A DNA stretch of 64,000 nt from Winslowiella toletana (GCF_032164335.1 NZ_CP134152.1:1798001-1862000), one strand, 5' to 3'. Numbered from the stretch's first letter, positions 55,507 through 64,000 are shown. The notes: generated by a model from the letters alone, not told the origin. Translations and numbers: made by a program.

Positions 55507-56547
55507 TCAGGTGTTATCATCAGGATTGGTACTCTGCTGGCCTGTCGGTTTCACCGAAGGTTTTCCCAAACTGGAGGCGAACCAGGAAACAACTTTATCG
55601 ATAACCGGCTGTTGATACCATTGCGCGTCGCCATGCTCAGCGCCTTTAAGCAGAATATAGTCGGCCTGATTACCTTCTTTTTTTAGCGCACGATAAAGCT
55701 GAGCGCTTTGCTCTGGTGAAACCAGGGTGTCTGCGCTGCCGTGCATAATAAGAAATGGCGGTTTTTTACCGTTAATGTGCCCCAGCGGGCTGGCGAAAAG
55801 CGCTTTTTCTTTATCTGAGTCTATCGGTGCGCCGGCAAAATCACGGAAAGCGGCACCGTTAACCAGCAGCGCCTCTGTCACCGCAGGAGACTGATGAACT
55901 TTTTTCACCGACTCAGGAAAACCTTCGCCGATATTTAGCAGATTAGATATGCCATAAATAGTTGCCGCAGCCTGCACATCGGAAGATTGATCGAGGAAAT
56001 CACCCTTATCGAATGTTTTCTCATCGGCGGTCATGGCGACCATTTGCGCAAGCCAGCCCCCGGCTGAATCACCCAGCACACCAATGCGGGTCGGGTCGAT
56101 GCCATACTCGCTGGCATGCTGACGCAGATAGCGAACGGCAGCTTTTGCATCAACTAGCGGGGCTGGGAAGGTATCAGGAATAACGCGATATTCAACCGCG
56201 GCGACAACAAATCCGGCTTCAGCCAGCGCCATTCGCATCTGAATAAATTTATCCTGTTCGGCAGAGGTAAATCCGCCGCCAGGGAAGTAGAGAATAGCCG
56301 GTTTTTTACTGTCGTTTCTGGGAACCAGCAGCGACATAGACATCGGCCGGCTTGAACGGGTTTGTTTAATCTGGGCGTAAACAACATTATTTATCGCGTC
56401 AATTTGTCCGCGAGTCACCTCAACCTGCATAATGCTGGCTCCCTCGGTATTGCCCGCTAATTCAGCATCACCGGCAAAAGCCGATGTGGACATTAATCCA
56501 ATTAAAGACAGGCACCCCATAAAAGCACCACTGCGAAACTTCAACAT
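55507..56547 (-). CDS. Secreted alpha/beta hydrolase (esterase)
   Basis: About 346 residues with a signal peptide (GAFMGCLSLIGLMSTSAFA) and an alpha/beta-hydrolase fold of the BD-FAE/carboxylesterase type. The oxyanion region is ILYFPGGGF, the nucleophile Ser is in VLGDSAGGWLAQM, the Asp in HGSADTLVSPEQ and the His in GAEHGDAQW. The start at 56547 has AGAGG upstream; a GTG 9 bases earlier is an alternative. The substrate is unknown. Confidence 0.85.
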   Translation of the reverse strand: MLKFRSGAFMGCLSLIGLMSTSAFAGDAELAGNTEGASIMQVEVTRGQIDAINNVVYAQIKQTRSSRPMSMSLLVPRNDSKKPAILYFPGGGFTSAEQDKFIQMRMALAEAGFVVAAVEYRVIPDTFPAPLVDAKAAVRYLRQHASEYGIDPTRIGVLGDSAGGWLAQMVAMTADEKTFDKGDFLDQSSDVQAAATIYGISNLLNIGEGFPESVKKVHQSPAVTEALLVNGAAFRDFAGAPIDSDKEKALFASPLGHINGKKPPFLIMHGSADTLVSPEQSAQLYRALKKEGNQADYILLKGAEHGDAQWYQQPVIDKVVSWFASSLGKPSVKPTGQQSTNPDDNT

Positions 56548-56799
56548 ATCCAACACCTCTTATCTGATTATCAATATCATGGCACAACCGCAGGGGCTGA
56601 AATTGATACAACGCAAAGGGGTATCCAGATAATATGTCAGAATGGGTAAAGATGCATGGCCTGAATCCGGCTTGCCTCGCCAGCCTCTGCGAGGTGAGGT
56701 TTGATCGGATACCAGCCCAGCAGTGGCTGGTAGCGATAATCGTATATTTTCCTGAACTCAGTGACGGTGTTGGATAAAAGCTTAACGGCCGTTACTCGT

Positions 56800-57207
56800 T
56801 CAACGGCCATCAGAAAAAATATCGTTAACCGCATTGAAAGCATCGAGGTCTTCACCTTCAGCCGTACTCATTCCGCGTTTTTCTAACCATTTTCTGCCCC
56901 AGACGCTTAACCCCATAATCAGCGAATGCAACTCTCTTCCTTCATCACTAAGAGAATATTCAACTTTGGGAGGTACCACGGCATAAACCTGACGAGTAAT
57001 GATTCCATCCTCTTCAAGTTCTCTTAATTGCTTAGTCAGCAGTCGTTGGTTAATCGTCGGCATATGACGATTAAGCTCACTGAACCTTAGGGTGCCATCC
57101 CTGAAAAGGTGATAGAGAATTACGCCTTTCCATTTACCCCCCATTATATGAAGCGCTGCTTCCATCGAACATCCTGGTGATGAGTCGTAATTACGCAGCT
57201 TTTTCAT
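56800..57207 (-). CDS. HxlR-family regulator
   Basis: A 135-residue winged-helix regulator of the HxlR/MarR-like family: MEAALHIMGGKWKGVILYHL, then RFSELNRHMPTINQRLLTKQ. An N-terminal Cys13 (SSPGCSME) corresponds to the redox-sensing Cys of HypR/YodB-type members. The ATG at 57207 has GGAGAAG upstream. It is divergent from the ene-reductase at 57321 (113-base gap), the usual arrangement for an electrophile-sensing switch. Confidence 0.88.
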   Translation of the reverse strand: MKKLRNYDSSPGCSMEAALHIMGGKWKGVILYHLFRDGTLRFSELNRHMPTINQRLLTKQLRELEEDGIITRQVYAVVPPKVEYSLSDEGRELHSLIMGLSVWGRKWLEKRGMSTAEGEDLDAFNAVNDIFSDGR

Positions 57208-57320
57208 CAACTTCTCCTGAGTTACCTTTAGGTAACTATGGGCTTTTTCTTACCGTATAAACACATTTTGTTTATATGGTACTTTCTTTGATGTGAATAT
57301 CAATCCATCCTGGAGAGTAA

Positions 57321-58397
57321 ATGACTACCATGCTATTTGAACCTATCACCATTCGCGGTACCGAATTCCGTAACCGCATTGCCATGTCGCCGATGTGTAT
57401 GCACTCGGCAACCGCTGATGGCCATACCAGCGATTTCCATGTGGTTCACTACGGCGCCAGAGCGTTGGGCGGGGCGGGGATTGTTATGCTTGAAACGGCC
57501 TCCGTACTGCCTAACGGCCCTATTGGCCCTGGCGACATCGGCATCTGGGATGACAGCCACATTGACGGATTATCGCGTGTGGTTAATGCCATTCAACGCT
57601 TTGGGGCAAAAGCCGGAGCTCAGATTGGTCATGCAGGCCGACAACTCGGTATTGATCTTGAGTCCATCGCACCTTCAGCAATCCCTTTTACCGCTGATTC
57701 GCGCGTACCTAAAGAAATGACGATTACTGAAATCAAAGAAGTGGTCGAAGCGTTTAAACAAGCAACGCGCCGGGCGCGTGAGGCTGGATTTGATGTTATC
57801 GAAATTCATGGCGCACATGGCTATTTGTTGAATGAATTCCTGTCTCCTGTGGCAAACCAACGCAATGACGAATACGGTGGCAATCACGAAAATCGCTACC
57901 GAATTGTCAGAGAAGTGATCGACGCCGTAAGAAGTGAATGGGATGGTCCACTATTCTTACGCATTTCCTCAACTGATTATGTTGACGGAGGGAATAAGCC
58001 GGAGGATTTCCTGATTTACGGCAAGTGGATGAAGGAACAAGGTATCGATTTGATTGATTGCTCCTCAGGCGGCATTGCGATGGTGAATGTGAATACCTAC
58101 CCAAATTATCAGGTTCCTGCCGCTGAATTGCTGCGAAAAGAACTTGATATCAGGACTGGTGCTGTAGGCCTGATTGAAAGCGGTCGCCAGGCGGAGGAAA
58201 TTCTACAGAATGGCCGGGCTGACATTGTGTTAATTGGACGTGAGATGCTAAAAGATCCGTTCTGGGCAAGAACAGCCGCTGATGATCTCAAAACCGAAAT
58301 AGATGTACCTGCTCAGTACACGCGTTATGGTTCAGGATGGCAGCGCGCCTTACCAAGAAAAGATCCTGTTGCTCTTGAGATGACAGTGGAAAATTAA
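57321..58397 (+). CDS. Old Yellow Enzyme-family NADPH dehydrogenase, YqjM-like (2)
   Basis: A 358-residue FMN ene-reductase of the thermophilic-like/YqjM class. MSPMCMHSATADGHTSDFHV has the Cys that tunes FMN potential in this class, and QIGHAGRQ and HGAHGYLLNEFLSPVANQR hold the His-x-x-His substrate pair. The C-terminal Arg finger region RYGSGWQRALPRKDP is also typical. It reduces alpha,beta-unsaturated carbonyls and probably nitro compounds. It is controlled most likely by the divergent HxlR protein. Confidence 0.9.
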   Translation: MTTMLFEPITIRGTEFRNRIAMSPMCMHSATADGHTSDFHVVHYGARALGGAGIVMLETASVLPNGPIGPGDIGIWDDSHIDGLSRVVNAIQRFGAKAGAQIGHAGRQLGIDLESIAPSAIPFTADSRVPKEMTITEIKEVVEAFKQATRRAREAGFDVIEIHGAHGYLLNEFLSPVANQRNDEYGGNHENRYRIVREVIDAVRSEWDGPLFLRISSTDYVDGGNKPEDFLIYGKWMKEQGIDLIDCSSGGIAMVNVNTYPNYQVPAAELLRKELDIRTGAVGLIESGRQAEEILQNGRADIVLIGREMLKDPFWARTAADDLKTEIDVPAQYTRYGSGWQRALPRKDPVALEMTVEN

Positions 58398-58484
58398 ACC
58401 CTGCTTAATTGGTATCGGGATAGCGTATGTCAGCCAATAAAGTCACGGCAGACAAATAATACCTGATAAAGAGCCTTTGCCCAG

Positions 58485-58572
58485 GAGTGACAGACGACAG
58501 GCGAATACCGGCACGATCGCTGCCTCAGATGTTGACAATGGCTTCTGTCACTCAAGCGTCAGACGTGCCGGT
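58485..58572. repeat. Two interleaved inverted repeats
   Basis: GAGTGACAG (58485-58493) pairs with CTGTCACTC (58545-58553), and ACCGGCACG (58507-58515) pairs with CGTGCCGGT (58564-58572). The pairs are interleaved, so in RNA both can form only as a pseudoknot. They lie between a convergent ene-reductase gene and a broken LysR gene. Confidence 0.7.
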
Positions 58573-58606
58573 TCTCTTCTGAACCGTCTTACTTGCCTTG
58601 AACTGG

Positions 58607-59478
58607 TTAATCCGCATCCGCGTTGCCGCACATCATCTCAGCTATTTGCCGCACCTGCTCATCAAGTCCCGACAGATGCCGGTGTATCAGTCCGACATCC
58701 CGGTAAAATGTCAGAGGCCCTAAATCAATGGCCCTGACTGCGGCCGGCCATTTTCGCCATGTCGCGGTCTCAGGCAGTAGTGACACGCCGACGCCGTTAC
58801 TGACCAGCCTCATAATTGCTTCCAGCTCGTCAACTTCGCAGATTTCGCTGACAGATATATTTCTCTCCCTGAGAAAACGATCGACATGCCTGCCGCCAAA
58901 AGACGCGCGGTCGTAGCGGATAAATTGATGTTCTGCGAGCAGTGCCAAAATATTATCGCCACTGATGTGACGGGGACAACCAGCCGGAAGGGCTCATGCG
59001 TAAGCATGGTCCATTGCAGGCCATTCTGTAAGGGGAAGGGCGGGCACAGCACGGCAGCCATATCGAGCTCACCGGCATCCACCATATTCACCAGTTCCAT
59101 TGAGAGACCGGGAATAACCCGGACCCGTCCGGCCGGATTCTGTTTAAAAAATCGCGTCAGCACATCTGGCAGTAAACTTCGCTGCACCGAAGCGATCGCG
59201 CCAATCGTCACCGGTTTCGCCACCACATTAACGCCGGTCCTCATTCCCAGAGTATCGTAAAGCGCCAGCAGTTCCTGCGCCTGACTGACGAGCTGCCGTC
59301 CTTTTAGGGTCAGGCGAGCAGTGCGCCCGGTTCGGTCAAAAAGCGTGACCCCGAGCTCGGATTCCAGGCGCTGCATCTGGGCGCTTACCGCAGCTTGCGT
59401 GAGACCCAGCTTATCTCCCGCTGCTGAGAATGTCCCGTTAGCTGAAATCACCATAAAGGTTTTGAGTTCGCGGATCAT
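58607..59478 (-). pseudogene. LysR-family regulator with a frameshift
   Basis: The N-terminal part (MIRELKTFMVISANGTFSAA, HTH to about EPFRLVVPVTS) is in one frame. The C-terminal part (LALLAEHQFIRYDRASFGG to CGNADAD) is in another, the switch falling around 58960-58975. Joined, they give a normal ~290-residue LysR protein. A single-base change, real or a sequencing error, explains it. The neighbouring VOC gene at 59670 is divergent and would be its target. Confidence 0.82.
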
Positions 59479-59669
59479 GGAAGCCCCATTGATAGAGATT
59501 ATTTGTATAAAACAAAAATTATATTTGTTTTTAATAAATTATTATTGGATATAACCTCCATTGTGACGATTTAGTTAACAAAAATGGCAGGAAGGTTAAC
59601 GCCTTTTCTGAATGTTAAACAGGCGATGTTTTGTGGCCTGACAGCCAGTCACAACAGGGGGAATTAAAC

Positions 59670-60095
59670 ATGGGGCTTTCACCTTTTCATCTTGCCATTC
59701 CGGTTTACGATCTGAAGGCCGCGCGACATTTTTATGCAGAAGTATTCGGTCTGAGTGAAGGTCGTTCCAGTGAACAGTGGGTGGACTTCGATTTTTATGG
59801 CCATCAACTGGTAATTCATGTGCATCCTAAAACGGCGTCGCAGGACAATGTTCACTCCAATCCGGTGGACGGCCACGACGTTCCGGTTCCTCATTTCGGG
59901 ATTATCCTGAAATGGGACGAGTGGGAGGCGCTGGCCGAGCGTCTTCGATCGTTTAATACCGCGTTCGTGATTGAGCCCTATATCCGCTTTAAAGGGCAGA
60001 CAGGAGAGCAGGCAACAATGTTTCTTTATGACCCTTGCGGTAATGCCCTTGAATTTAAAGCATTCAAGGATATGAGCCAGCTTTTCGCGAAATAA
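59670..60095 (+). CDS. VOC-family (glyoxalase-like) protein
   Basis: A 141-residue vicinal-oxygen-chelate protein: [40 protein letters not shown] and [14 protein letters not shown]. These give two beta-alpha-beta-beta-beta modules with candidate metal ligands His (FHLAI) and Glu (LEFKAF). Family members include dioxygenases, isomerases and resistance proteins; this one is not assignable further. The ATG has AGGGGGAATTAA upstream. Confidence 0.82.
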   Translation: MGLSPFHLAIPVYDLKAARHFYAEVFGLSEGRSSEQWVDFDFYGHQLVIHVHPKTASQDNVHSNPVDGHDVPVPHFGIILKWDEWEALAERLRSFNTAFVIEPYIRFKGQTGEQATMFLYDPCGNALEFKAFKDMSQLFAK

Positions 60096-60115
60096 CTTCC
60101 GGGCAATGAAGATAA

Positions 60116-60150
60116 AAAATAAGGGGAACACAATGTGTTCCCCTTATTTT
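60116..60150. terminator. Bidirectional terminator between VOC and SDR genes
   Basis: A 17-base perfect stem (60116-60132 with 60134-60150) made of AAAATAAGGGGAACACA and its complement, with A- and T-runs at the ends, lies between convergent genes. Confidence 0.9.
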
Positions 60151-60182
60151 GCATTTGCTGAACGAGCAGCTGCGATTGAAAA

Positions 60183-60926
60183 TTACCAGTTCTGACGCGT
60201 AGGAGAAATAATCAGATCGTTTACCGTGACATTTTCCGGCTGGTTCAGCGCGTAAATCACCGCATTAGCGACATCTTCAGAGCTGATGGCGATCTTGTTC
60301 AGTTGCTGGGCGGCTTTGCGGCCTTCCGGATCGACAACTTTATCCGCCCAGCCGGTGTTGATGACGCCAGGGCTGACCGTATTGGCCCGAATGCCGTGAT
60401 TCACGCCCAGATCCTTGCGCATGGACTCGGTCATCGCCTGAACAAAGAACTTGGTGGCACTGTAGATACCTGCTGCCGCATCAACCTGGTGGCCAGCAAC
60501 AGAAGCCATGTTCAGGATGTGGCCCGATTTCTGCTTCAACATCAACGGCAATACCGCGGCAATAGCGTTAAGGTAGCCCTTGATATTGACGTCCACCATA
60601 TTGTTCCAGTCGTTGACCGCCAGGTCTTCCCAGTATGAGAACAGCATCAGGCCCGCATTGTTCACCAGAATATCGACCGAACCGTAGGTTTTACTGGCGA
60701 ATTCCGCTACGGCTTTCATGGCTTCTGCATCTGCGACGCTGGCGGCATAGCCGGAGATGTTATGGCCCTGTTTTTTCAGCGGCTCGACGAAGTGATTCAG
60801 TCGCTCCTCGTTTTGTGCCACCGCCACTACGTTAACATTATTTTCCAGTAGGGTTTTTACCGTTGCGGCACCTATTCCTGAAGAGGCACCCGTCACTATC
60901 GCGGTTTTATTTTGAATGTAATTCAT
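60183..60926 (-). CDS. Short-chain dehydrogenase/reductase
   Basis: A 247-residue classical SDR. The cofactor motif TGASSGIG is at 12-19, NNAG at about 89-92, the catalytic Ser in NMASVAGHQ and Tyr-x-x-x-Lys in GIYSATKFF. NAD(P) use cannot be fixed with certainty. It lies 70 bases downstream of the third ene-reductase gene on the same strand and is probably co-transcribed with it. Substrate unknown. Confidence 0.88.
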   Translation of the reverse strand: MNYIQNKTAIVTGASSGIGAATVKTLLENNVNVVAVAQNEERLNHFVEPLKKQGHNISGYAASVADAEAMKAVAEFASKTYGSVDILVNNAGLMLFSYWEDLAVNDWNNMVDVNIKGYLNAIAAVLPLMLKQKSGHILNMASVAGHQVDAAAGIYSATKFFVQAMTESMRKDLGVNHGIRANTVSPGVINTGWADKVVDPEGRKAAQQLNKIAISSEDVANAVIYALNQPENVTVNDLIISPTRQNW

Positions 60927-60996
60927 ATTCTGTTCCTCTCAATTATTCGCCCGGTGTGCGTACCCGGCGTGGAGATTATTTAAACTTGTCGAGTGA

Positions 60997-62142
60997 TTAA
61001 ATATCCGGAGACTGCCAGTTGGCGTCATCTTTGACCGGTGGCAGATACGACAGGCGCTGCATATTCTGATTCCACAGATTATCCGGGATGCGGTAGCGGT
61101 CCTCTTTATGCGGATCGATGGCCGTGACAATCCGCTCTTCCTGACCGGAAACGATAAGGCTGATAAGGTCCGGGTTCATCATTACCGTTTTGCCGGTGGC
61201 GATAAACTCAGCCCAGCCCGTCTGGTACGCTGCCAGAATTTGCTCCGCGGTAAACAGGTTGCCAACGCCAATCAGCGGCAGTTTGCCGTTAATACGCTCG
61301 TGAATTAACTGCATGCGGGTCAGTGACGTATCGGCCCCACGGCGCGCCTTTTTATAGAAATCCCACAGCGAAACGTGCAGGTACTGCAGCGGTTTTTCGA
61401 CCAGGGCGTCAATCAGCGCAAAGGTATCCTGCATTGTCAGGCCGTGCTCGCCCGGCTCTTCCGGAGAGAAGCGGTAGCCGACAATAAACTTGTCGCTGGC
61501 GTACTGCTGTTTGACTGCCGTTACGGCATCAACGATCGCCAGCGGGAAGCGCAGCCTGTTCTCGATGCTGCCGCCCCAGATGTCGGTCCGGCGATTACTT
61601 TCCCCCGAGACAAACTGCTGGATCAGATAATTATTGGCCCCGTGAATTTCGACGCCGTCAAATCCCGCCTGAATGGCTAAATGTGCGGCATTGGCGAAGG
61701 CGGAAATCAGGTTGCGGATCTCTTCGTCGGTCAGGGCGCGGGCGCCTGACTTCTCATCTGCCGACGGAGCGACCATCTCACGGCCGTTCAGTAGTTCAGC
61801 AATTGACAGGTGGCCGCCGTGATGGATCTGCAGAACCGCCGTGGCGCCCTGTTTTTTAGCGATGCGGGCGACTTCACGCAGGCTGGGCAAGTCTTTCTCA
61901 CCAATGGCCTCAGGCTGGCCGACAAAGGCTTTACCTTCCGCAGATACCAGCGTGGCGGCGGCAATAAACAGGCCAAAGCCGTCGAAGCGGTCGTTCAGAA
62001 AGTGGCGCTCTTCATCGCTGATGCTGCCATTTTCATGAGAGGCAAAATGCGTCATTGGCGCAACGGTAAATCGGTTTTTGATCGTGACACCGTTATTCAG
62101 GGTAAAGGGCTCGAATAATGGGGCGTATTTCGGGTTCATCAT
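60997..62142 (-). CDS. Old Yellow Enzyme-family NADH-dependent flavin oxidoreductase (3)
   Basis: A 381-residue FMN ene-reductase of the NADH:flavin oxidoreductase class: FTVAPMTHFASHENG, LQIHHGGHLS and HGANNYLIQQFVSGESNRRT with the His-x-x-Asn pair. WGGSIENRL follows. The start is set at 62142 (MMNPKYAPLF) with AGGAAG upstream. It heads a likely two-gene unit with the SDR. Operator-like repeats lie 150-220 bases upstream. Confidence 0.88.
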   Translation of the reverse strand: MMNPKYAPLFEPFTLNNGVTIKNRFTVAPMTHFASHENGSISDEERHFLNDRFDGFGLFIAAATLVSAEGKAFVGQPEAIGEKDLPSLREVARIAKKQGATAVLQIHHGGHLSIAELLNGREMVAPSADEKSGARALTDEEIRNLISAFANAAHLAIQAGFDGVEIHGANNYLIQQFVSGESNRRTDIWGGSIENRLRFPLAIVDAVTAVKQQYASDKFIVGYRFSPEEPGEHGLTMQDTFALIDALVEKPLQYLHVSLWDFYKKARRGADTSLTRMQLIHERINGKLPLIGVGNLFTAEQILAAYQTGWAEFIATGKTVMMNPDLISLIVSGQEERIVTAIDPHKEDRYRIPDNLWNQNMQRLSYLPPVKDDANWQSPDI

Positions 62143-62291
62143 ATTTTCTTCCTGGTAATAATCATCTCGCCGTTTTGCCGTTGGCACCAGCGATATGCTG
62201 TCGGTAAGCTTATAAATTCTCTGACCGAAACGGATGATGGAGCCTTATCGTTTCGTGATGTTGTTTGTTCCGCTGCGCGTCAGAAGAGGTT

Positions 62292-62361
62292 GCTTGCCTA
62301 TTTATGTATCGATCACTAAGTATTTGTATATTTATAGCGATCGATACATAAAAAGGCAAGC
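62292..62361. repeat. 23-bp near-perfect inverted repeat with operator-like motif
   Basis: Arms at 62292-62314 and 62339-62361 are complementary at 22 of 23 positions, separated by 24 bases. Each arm contains the motif TTTATGTATCGATC, and the left arm continues as ACTAAGTA. The motif recurs at 62595. It lies in a 755-base gap (62143-62897) with no credible gene between the divergent ene-reductase and TetR genes. Confidence 0.85.
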
Positions 62362-62594
62362 TGATTTTCTTCAATTTTCTATAGAAAAATCTCTTATGGA
62401 TTTTACGGCTGGATGAATTATTTATCAGGTGGCTGAATTTAAAGATAAAACTGCATTTATCCCCGGGGTGCATGCGGGCCGCGTATTCTACCGTTTCCTC
62501 CCGGTCAAGACTTCGCGGATGCCCTTTGAACGGCAGCAAGGCTGGCTGTTGCGTTCGAATTGTCATTGATTAGCTCAATAACAAAACACAAAGC

Positions 62595-62614
62595 TTATGT
62601 ATCAATCGCTATAT
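62595..62614 (+). promoter_or_regulatory. Third copy of the TTATGTATCRATC motif
   Basis: TTATGTATCAATCGCTATAT repeats the core of both arms of the inverted repeat at 62292-62361; the right arm, read on the minus strand, gives TTTATGTATCGATCGCTATA. It may be an operator of the TetR gene at 62898. Confidence 0.6.
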
Positions 62615-62897
62615 AATAATACTAATATGTAGTGTCCGATACAGTTTAAGGTGCTCCAGAGATTCTTCATGTTACAGGGATCGTTTTCTGTCGCCGATGT
62701 CATTGAGATCGATGTGACAGCATCTGCATGATAGACGTTCGGTAGCCAGCAACAGAGTCTGAGAATGAAGCATTGCGCCGTGAGATAATCCTGACCAGCG
62801 ATGACGGATTACGCTCTTTTATGGAGCGGCGCGATAGCTCCCGTTAAAATCTTGTATAGTGAGCCATTAGTTTTTTCTTTTTTATCAGGCTGGATAT

Positions 62898-63530
62898 ATG
62901 ACAGATTCAACGCACAACACGCCCTCACGACGAGGAAGACCGCGTAATTTCGATCGAGACAAAGCCCTGGTCAGCGCGCTGGGTCTGTTTTGGCGATGCG
63001 GATACGAACCGGCTTCGGTCGGTGAACTTTGCCGGATAATGAATATCAATCCGCCGAGCCTGTATGCGGCATTCGGCAGCAAAGCGGAGCTGTTTCTTGA
63101 AGCGGTAAACTTTTACGAAAGAACTTACTGGGATGCCCCGTGGGAAAGGATGCTGCAGAAAGCGAATGTGCATGACGCGATTCGTGACTTTTTTGAGGAG
63201 TCCGCCGTCATTCTGACGTCGCAGGATGCTCCTTGCGGCTGCCTGGTTGTTCTCGCCGCGATCAATGTTTCGCCAGAATCTAAAGATGTCTACGACGCGG
63301 TGAAGGCACTCAGAGAAGAGGGGCGTGTCTATTTCAGGCAGCGCCTGCAGGCAGGCATTGAGTCGGGTCAACTGCCGCCTGATACCGATGTTGATGGCAT
63401 TGCCCTGACGCTGAATACGCTTCTGGAAGGGATGTCGATCCCGGCGCAGGATGGTATTACGCAGGAAGAACTGAAACGCGTCGCCAGTCAGGCCGTGCTG
63501 CTTTTACCTCGCCCGGTAAATCATCGCTGA
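62898..63530 (+). CDS. TetR-family regulator
   Basis: A 210-residue TetR/AcrR-type repressor. The HTH covers YEPASVGELCRIMNINPPSL followed by YAAFGSKAELFLEAV; the effector domain has CGCLVVLAAINVSPES, typical of the YezE/NemR-like group. Cys residues at about 35, 45, 113 and 115 could be reactive. It is divergent, across 755 bases, from the ene-reductase/SDR unit and is a plausible regulator of it. Confidence 0.88.
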   Translation: MTDSTHNTPSRRGRPRNFDRDKALVSALGLFWRCGYEPASVGELCRIMNINPPSLYAAFGSKAELFLEAVNFYERTYWDAPWERMLQKANVHDAIRDFFEESAVILTSQDAPCGCLVVLAAINVSPESKDVYDAVKALREEGRVYFRQRLQAGIESGQLPPDTDVDGIALTLNTLLEGMSIPAQDGITQEELKRVASQAVLLLPRPVNHR

Positions 63531-63645
63531 TAAAAGCCGTTCCCTTTGAAAGGGGAGACTGTTTCAGCCTCATGGGATGCCAGCGGGCGCTGATACGCGG
63601 CGATACACGTTGTAAATCAGCAAACGGCCTGATGACGGACGAAAA

Positions 63646-63680
63646 TGTTGCCACCCCGGAGTGGACGCCGGGGGGCAACA
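63646..63680 (-). terminator. Hairpin downstream of the right-edge gene
   Basis: TGTTGCC and CCCCGG (63646-63659) pair with CCGGGG and GGCAACA (63668-63680), an almost continuous 13-bp stem. On the minus strand it is followed by ATTTTCG, so it may end the leftward gene at 63712. Confidence 0.6.
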
Positions 63681-63711
63681 TTGAAGGGGTTACACCCTCA
63701 ATATCAGAGCA

Positions 63712-64000
63712 TTATGGCGCGACATGGGTGTGGTAGATTTTGCTGACTACCGTCCATTTTCCTTCGACCTTCAGCAGATTGAAAAAATCCGTGAAGCAGA
63801 AGCCAGAGATATCGTTGGTGTCAATGCGTGCGCTGGCCGCCGTTCCGACGATATCAATATTTACAATTACGCCCTGTGCCTCAGGCGACGGACGGAAAGC
63901 GGAGTCAATGGTGTCAAACAGCCCCTTGATCGCCCCACCGGTCAGTTTACCGTCACCGTCCACACCAAAAATGGTGGCTTGTGGGCTAAAAGCCGGTTTC
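63712..64000 (-). CDS. Lumazine-binding-like (NTF2-fold) protein, partial
   Basis: The frame is open to the right edge, so the N-terminus lies outside. The visible ~95 residues (ATIFGVDGDGKLTGGAIKGL, NIDIVGTAASARIDTND, FTDFFNLLKVEGKWTVVSK, ending YHTHVAP) match the putative lumazine-binding/SnoaL-like family. Function is unknown. Confidence 0.75.
   Translation of the reverse strand, partial: KPAFSPQATIFGVDGDGKLTGGAIKGLFDTIDSAFRPSPEAQGVIVNIDIVGTAASARIDTNDISGFCFTDFFNLLKVEGKWTVVSKIYHTHVAP

Noticed and set aside
62210-62566. 118-codon minus-strand ORF in the OYE3-TetR gap
   Set aside because: It crosses both arms of the inverted repeat and shows no recognisable domain; the repeat better explains the region.

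Overview
The window is chromosomal DNA of an enterobacterium, most likely from the Erwiniaceae (Pantoea/Erwinia/Mixta type). The first 45.5 kb follows the Escherichia coli order almost gene for gene: rlmL-uup-pqiABC-rmf-fabA-lonH-matP-ompA-sulA-sxy-yccS-yccF-helD-mgsA-yccT-yccU-hspQ-rlmI-yccX-tusE-yccA-serT, then agp-yccJ-wrbA-ymdF-rutGFEDCBA-rutR, then cycA and sdiA-yecF-uvrY-uvrC-pgsA-glyW-cysT-leuZ. The departures point away from E. coli itself. A LuxI-type signal synthase sits beside sdiA, the agp product has a long Ala/Lys-rich tail, serT is duplicated, and a succinate-semialdehyde-type dehydrogenase lies between agp and yccJ. The genus is an inference; no rRNA gene is present.

Region by region. 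1-6.1 kb: ribosome modification and translation (rlmL, uup) and the PqiABC lipid-transport system. 6.3-22 kb: stress and cell-cycle housekeeping (rmf, fabA with FadR/FabR operators, matP, ompA, LexA-controlled sulA, helD, mgsA, hspQ, tusE, yccA). 22-28 kb: two identical tRNA-Ser genes, an extended Agp phosphatase, wrbA and ymdF. 28-35.5 kb: a complete rut pyrimidine-nitrogen operon with a near-consensus sigma-54 promoter, paired NtrC-like sites and a RutR box. 36-45 kb: CycA, a quorum-sensing pair (SdiA plus a LuxI synthase with a lux box), UvrY/UvrC/PgsA and the glyW-cysT-leuZ tRNAs.

45.5-48.0 kb is the wreck of a P2/186-type prophage at leuZ. It keeps phased direct repeats, an ogr-like zinc-finger gene with three in-frame stops, a CI repressor, a LexA box and an integrase; all structural genes are gone. 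Next to the integrase, the 5' end of a DUF6602-like gene is joined directly to the 3' half of a basS/pmrB sensor kinase. Just beyond is an intact 32-codon pmrR-like gene with a perfect PmrA box.

48.7-64 kb is an accessory block rich in redox enzymes and local regulators. It holds three Old Yellow Enzyme-family reductases, an MdaB-like quinone reductase, an SDR, a VOC protein, two hydrolases, four LysR regulators (one frameshifted), an HxlR and a TetR regulator. Several regulator/enzyme pairs are divergent, which suggests inducible handling of reactive electrophiles or xenobiotics. I see no CRISPR array, complete prophage, insertion sequence or clearly new defence system. The most unusual signals are the decayed prophage/basS junction with surviving pmrR, the palindromes around luxI, the TolA-like tail on Agp, and the repeated operator-like motifs at 62.3-62.6 kb.
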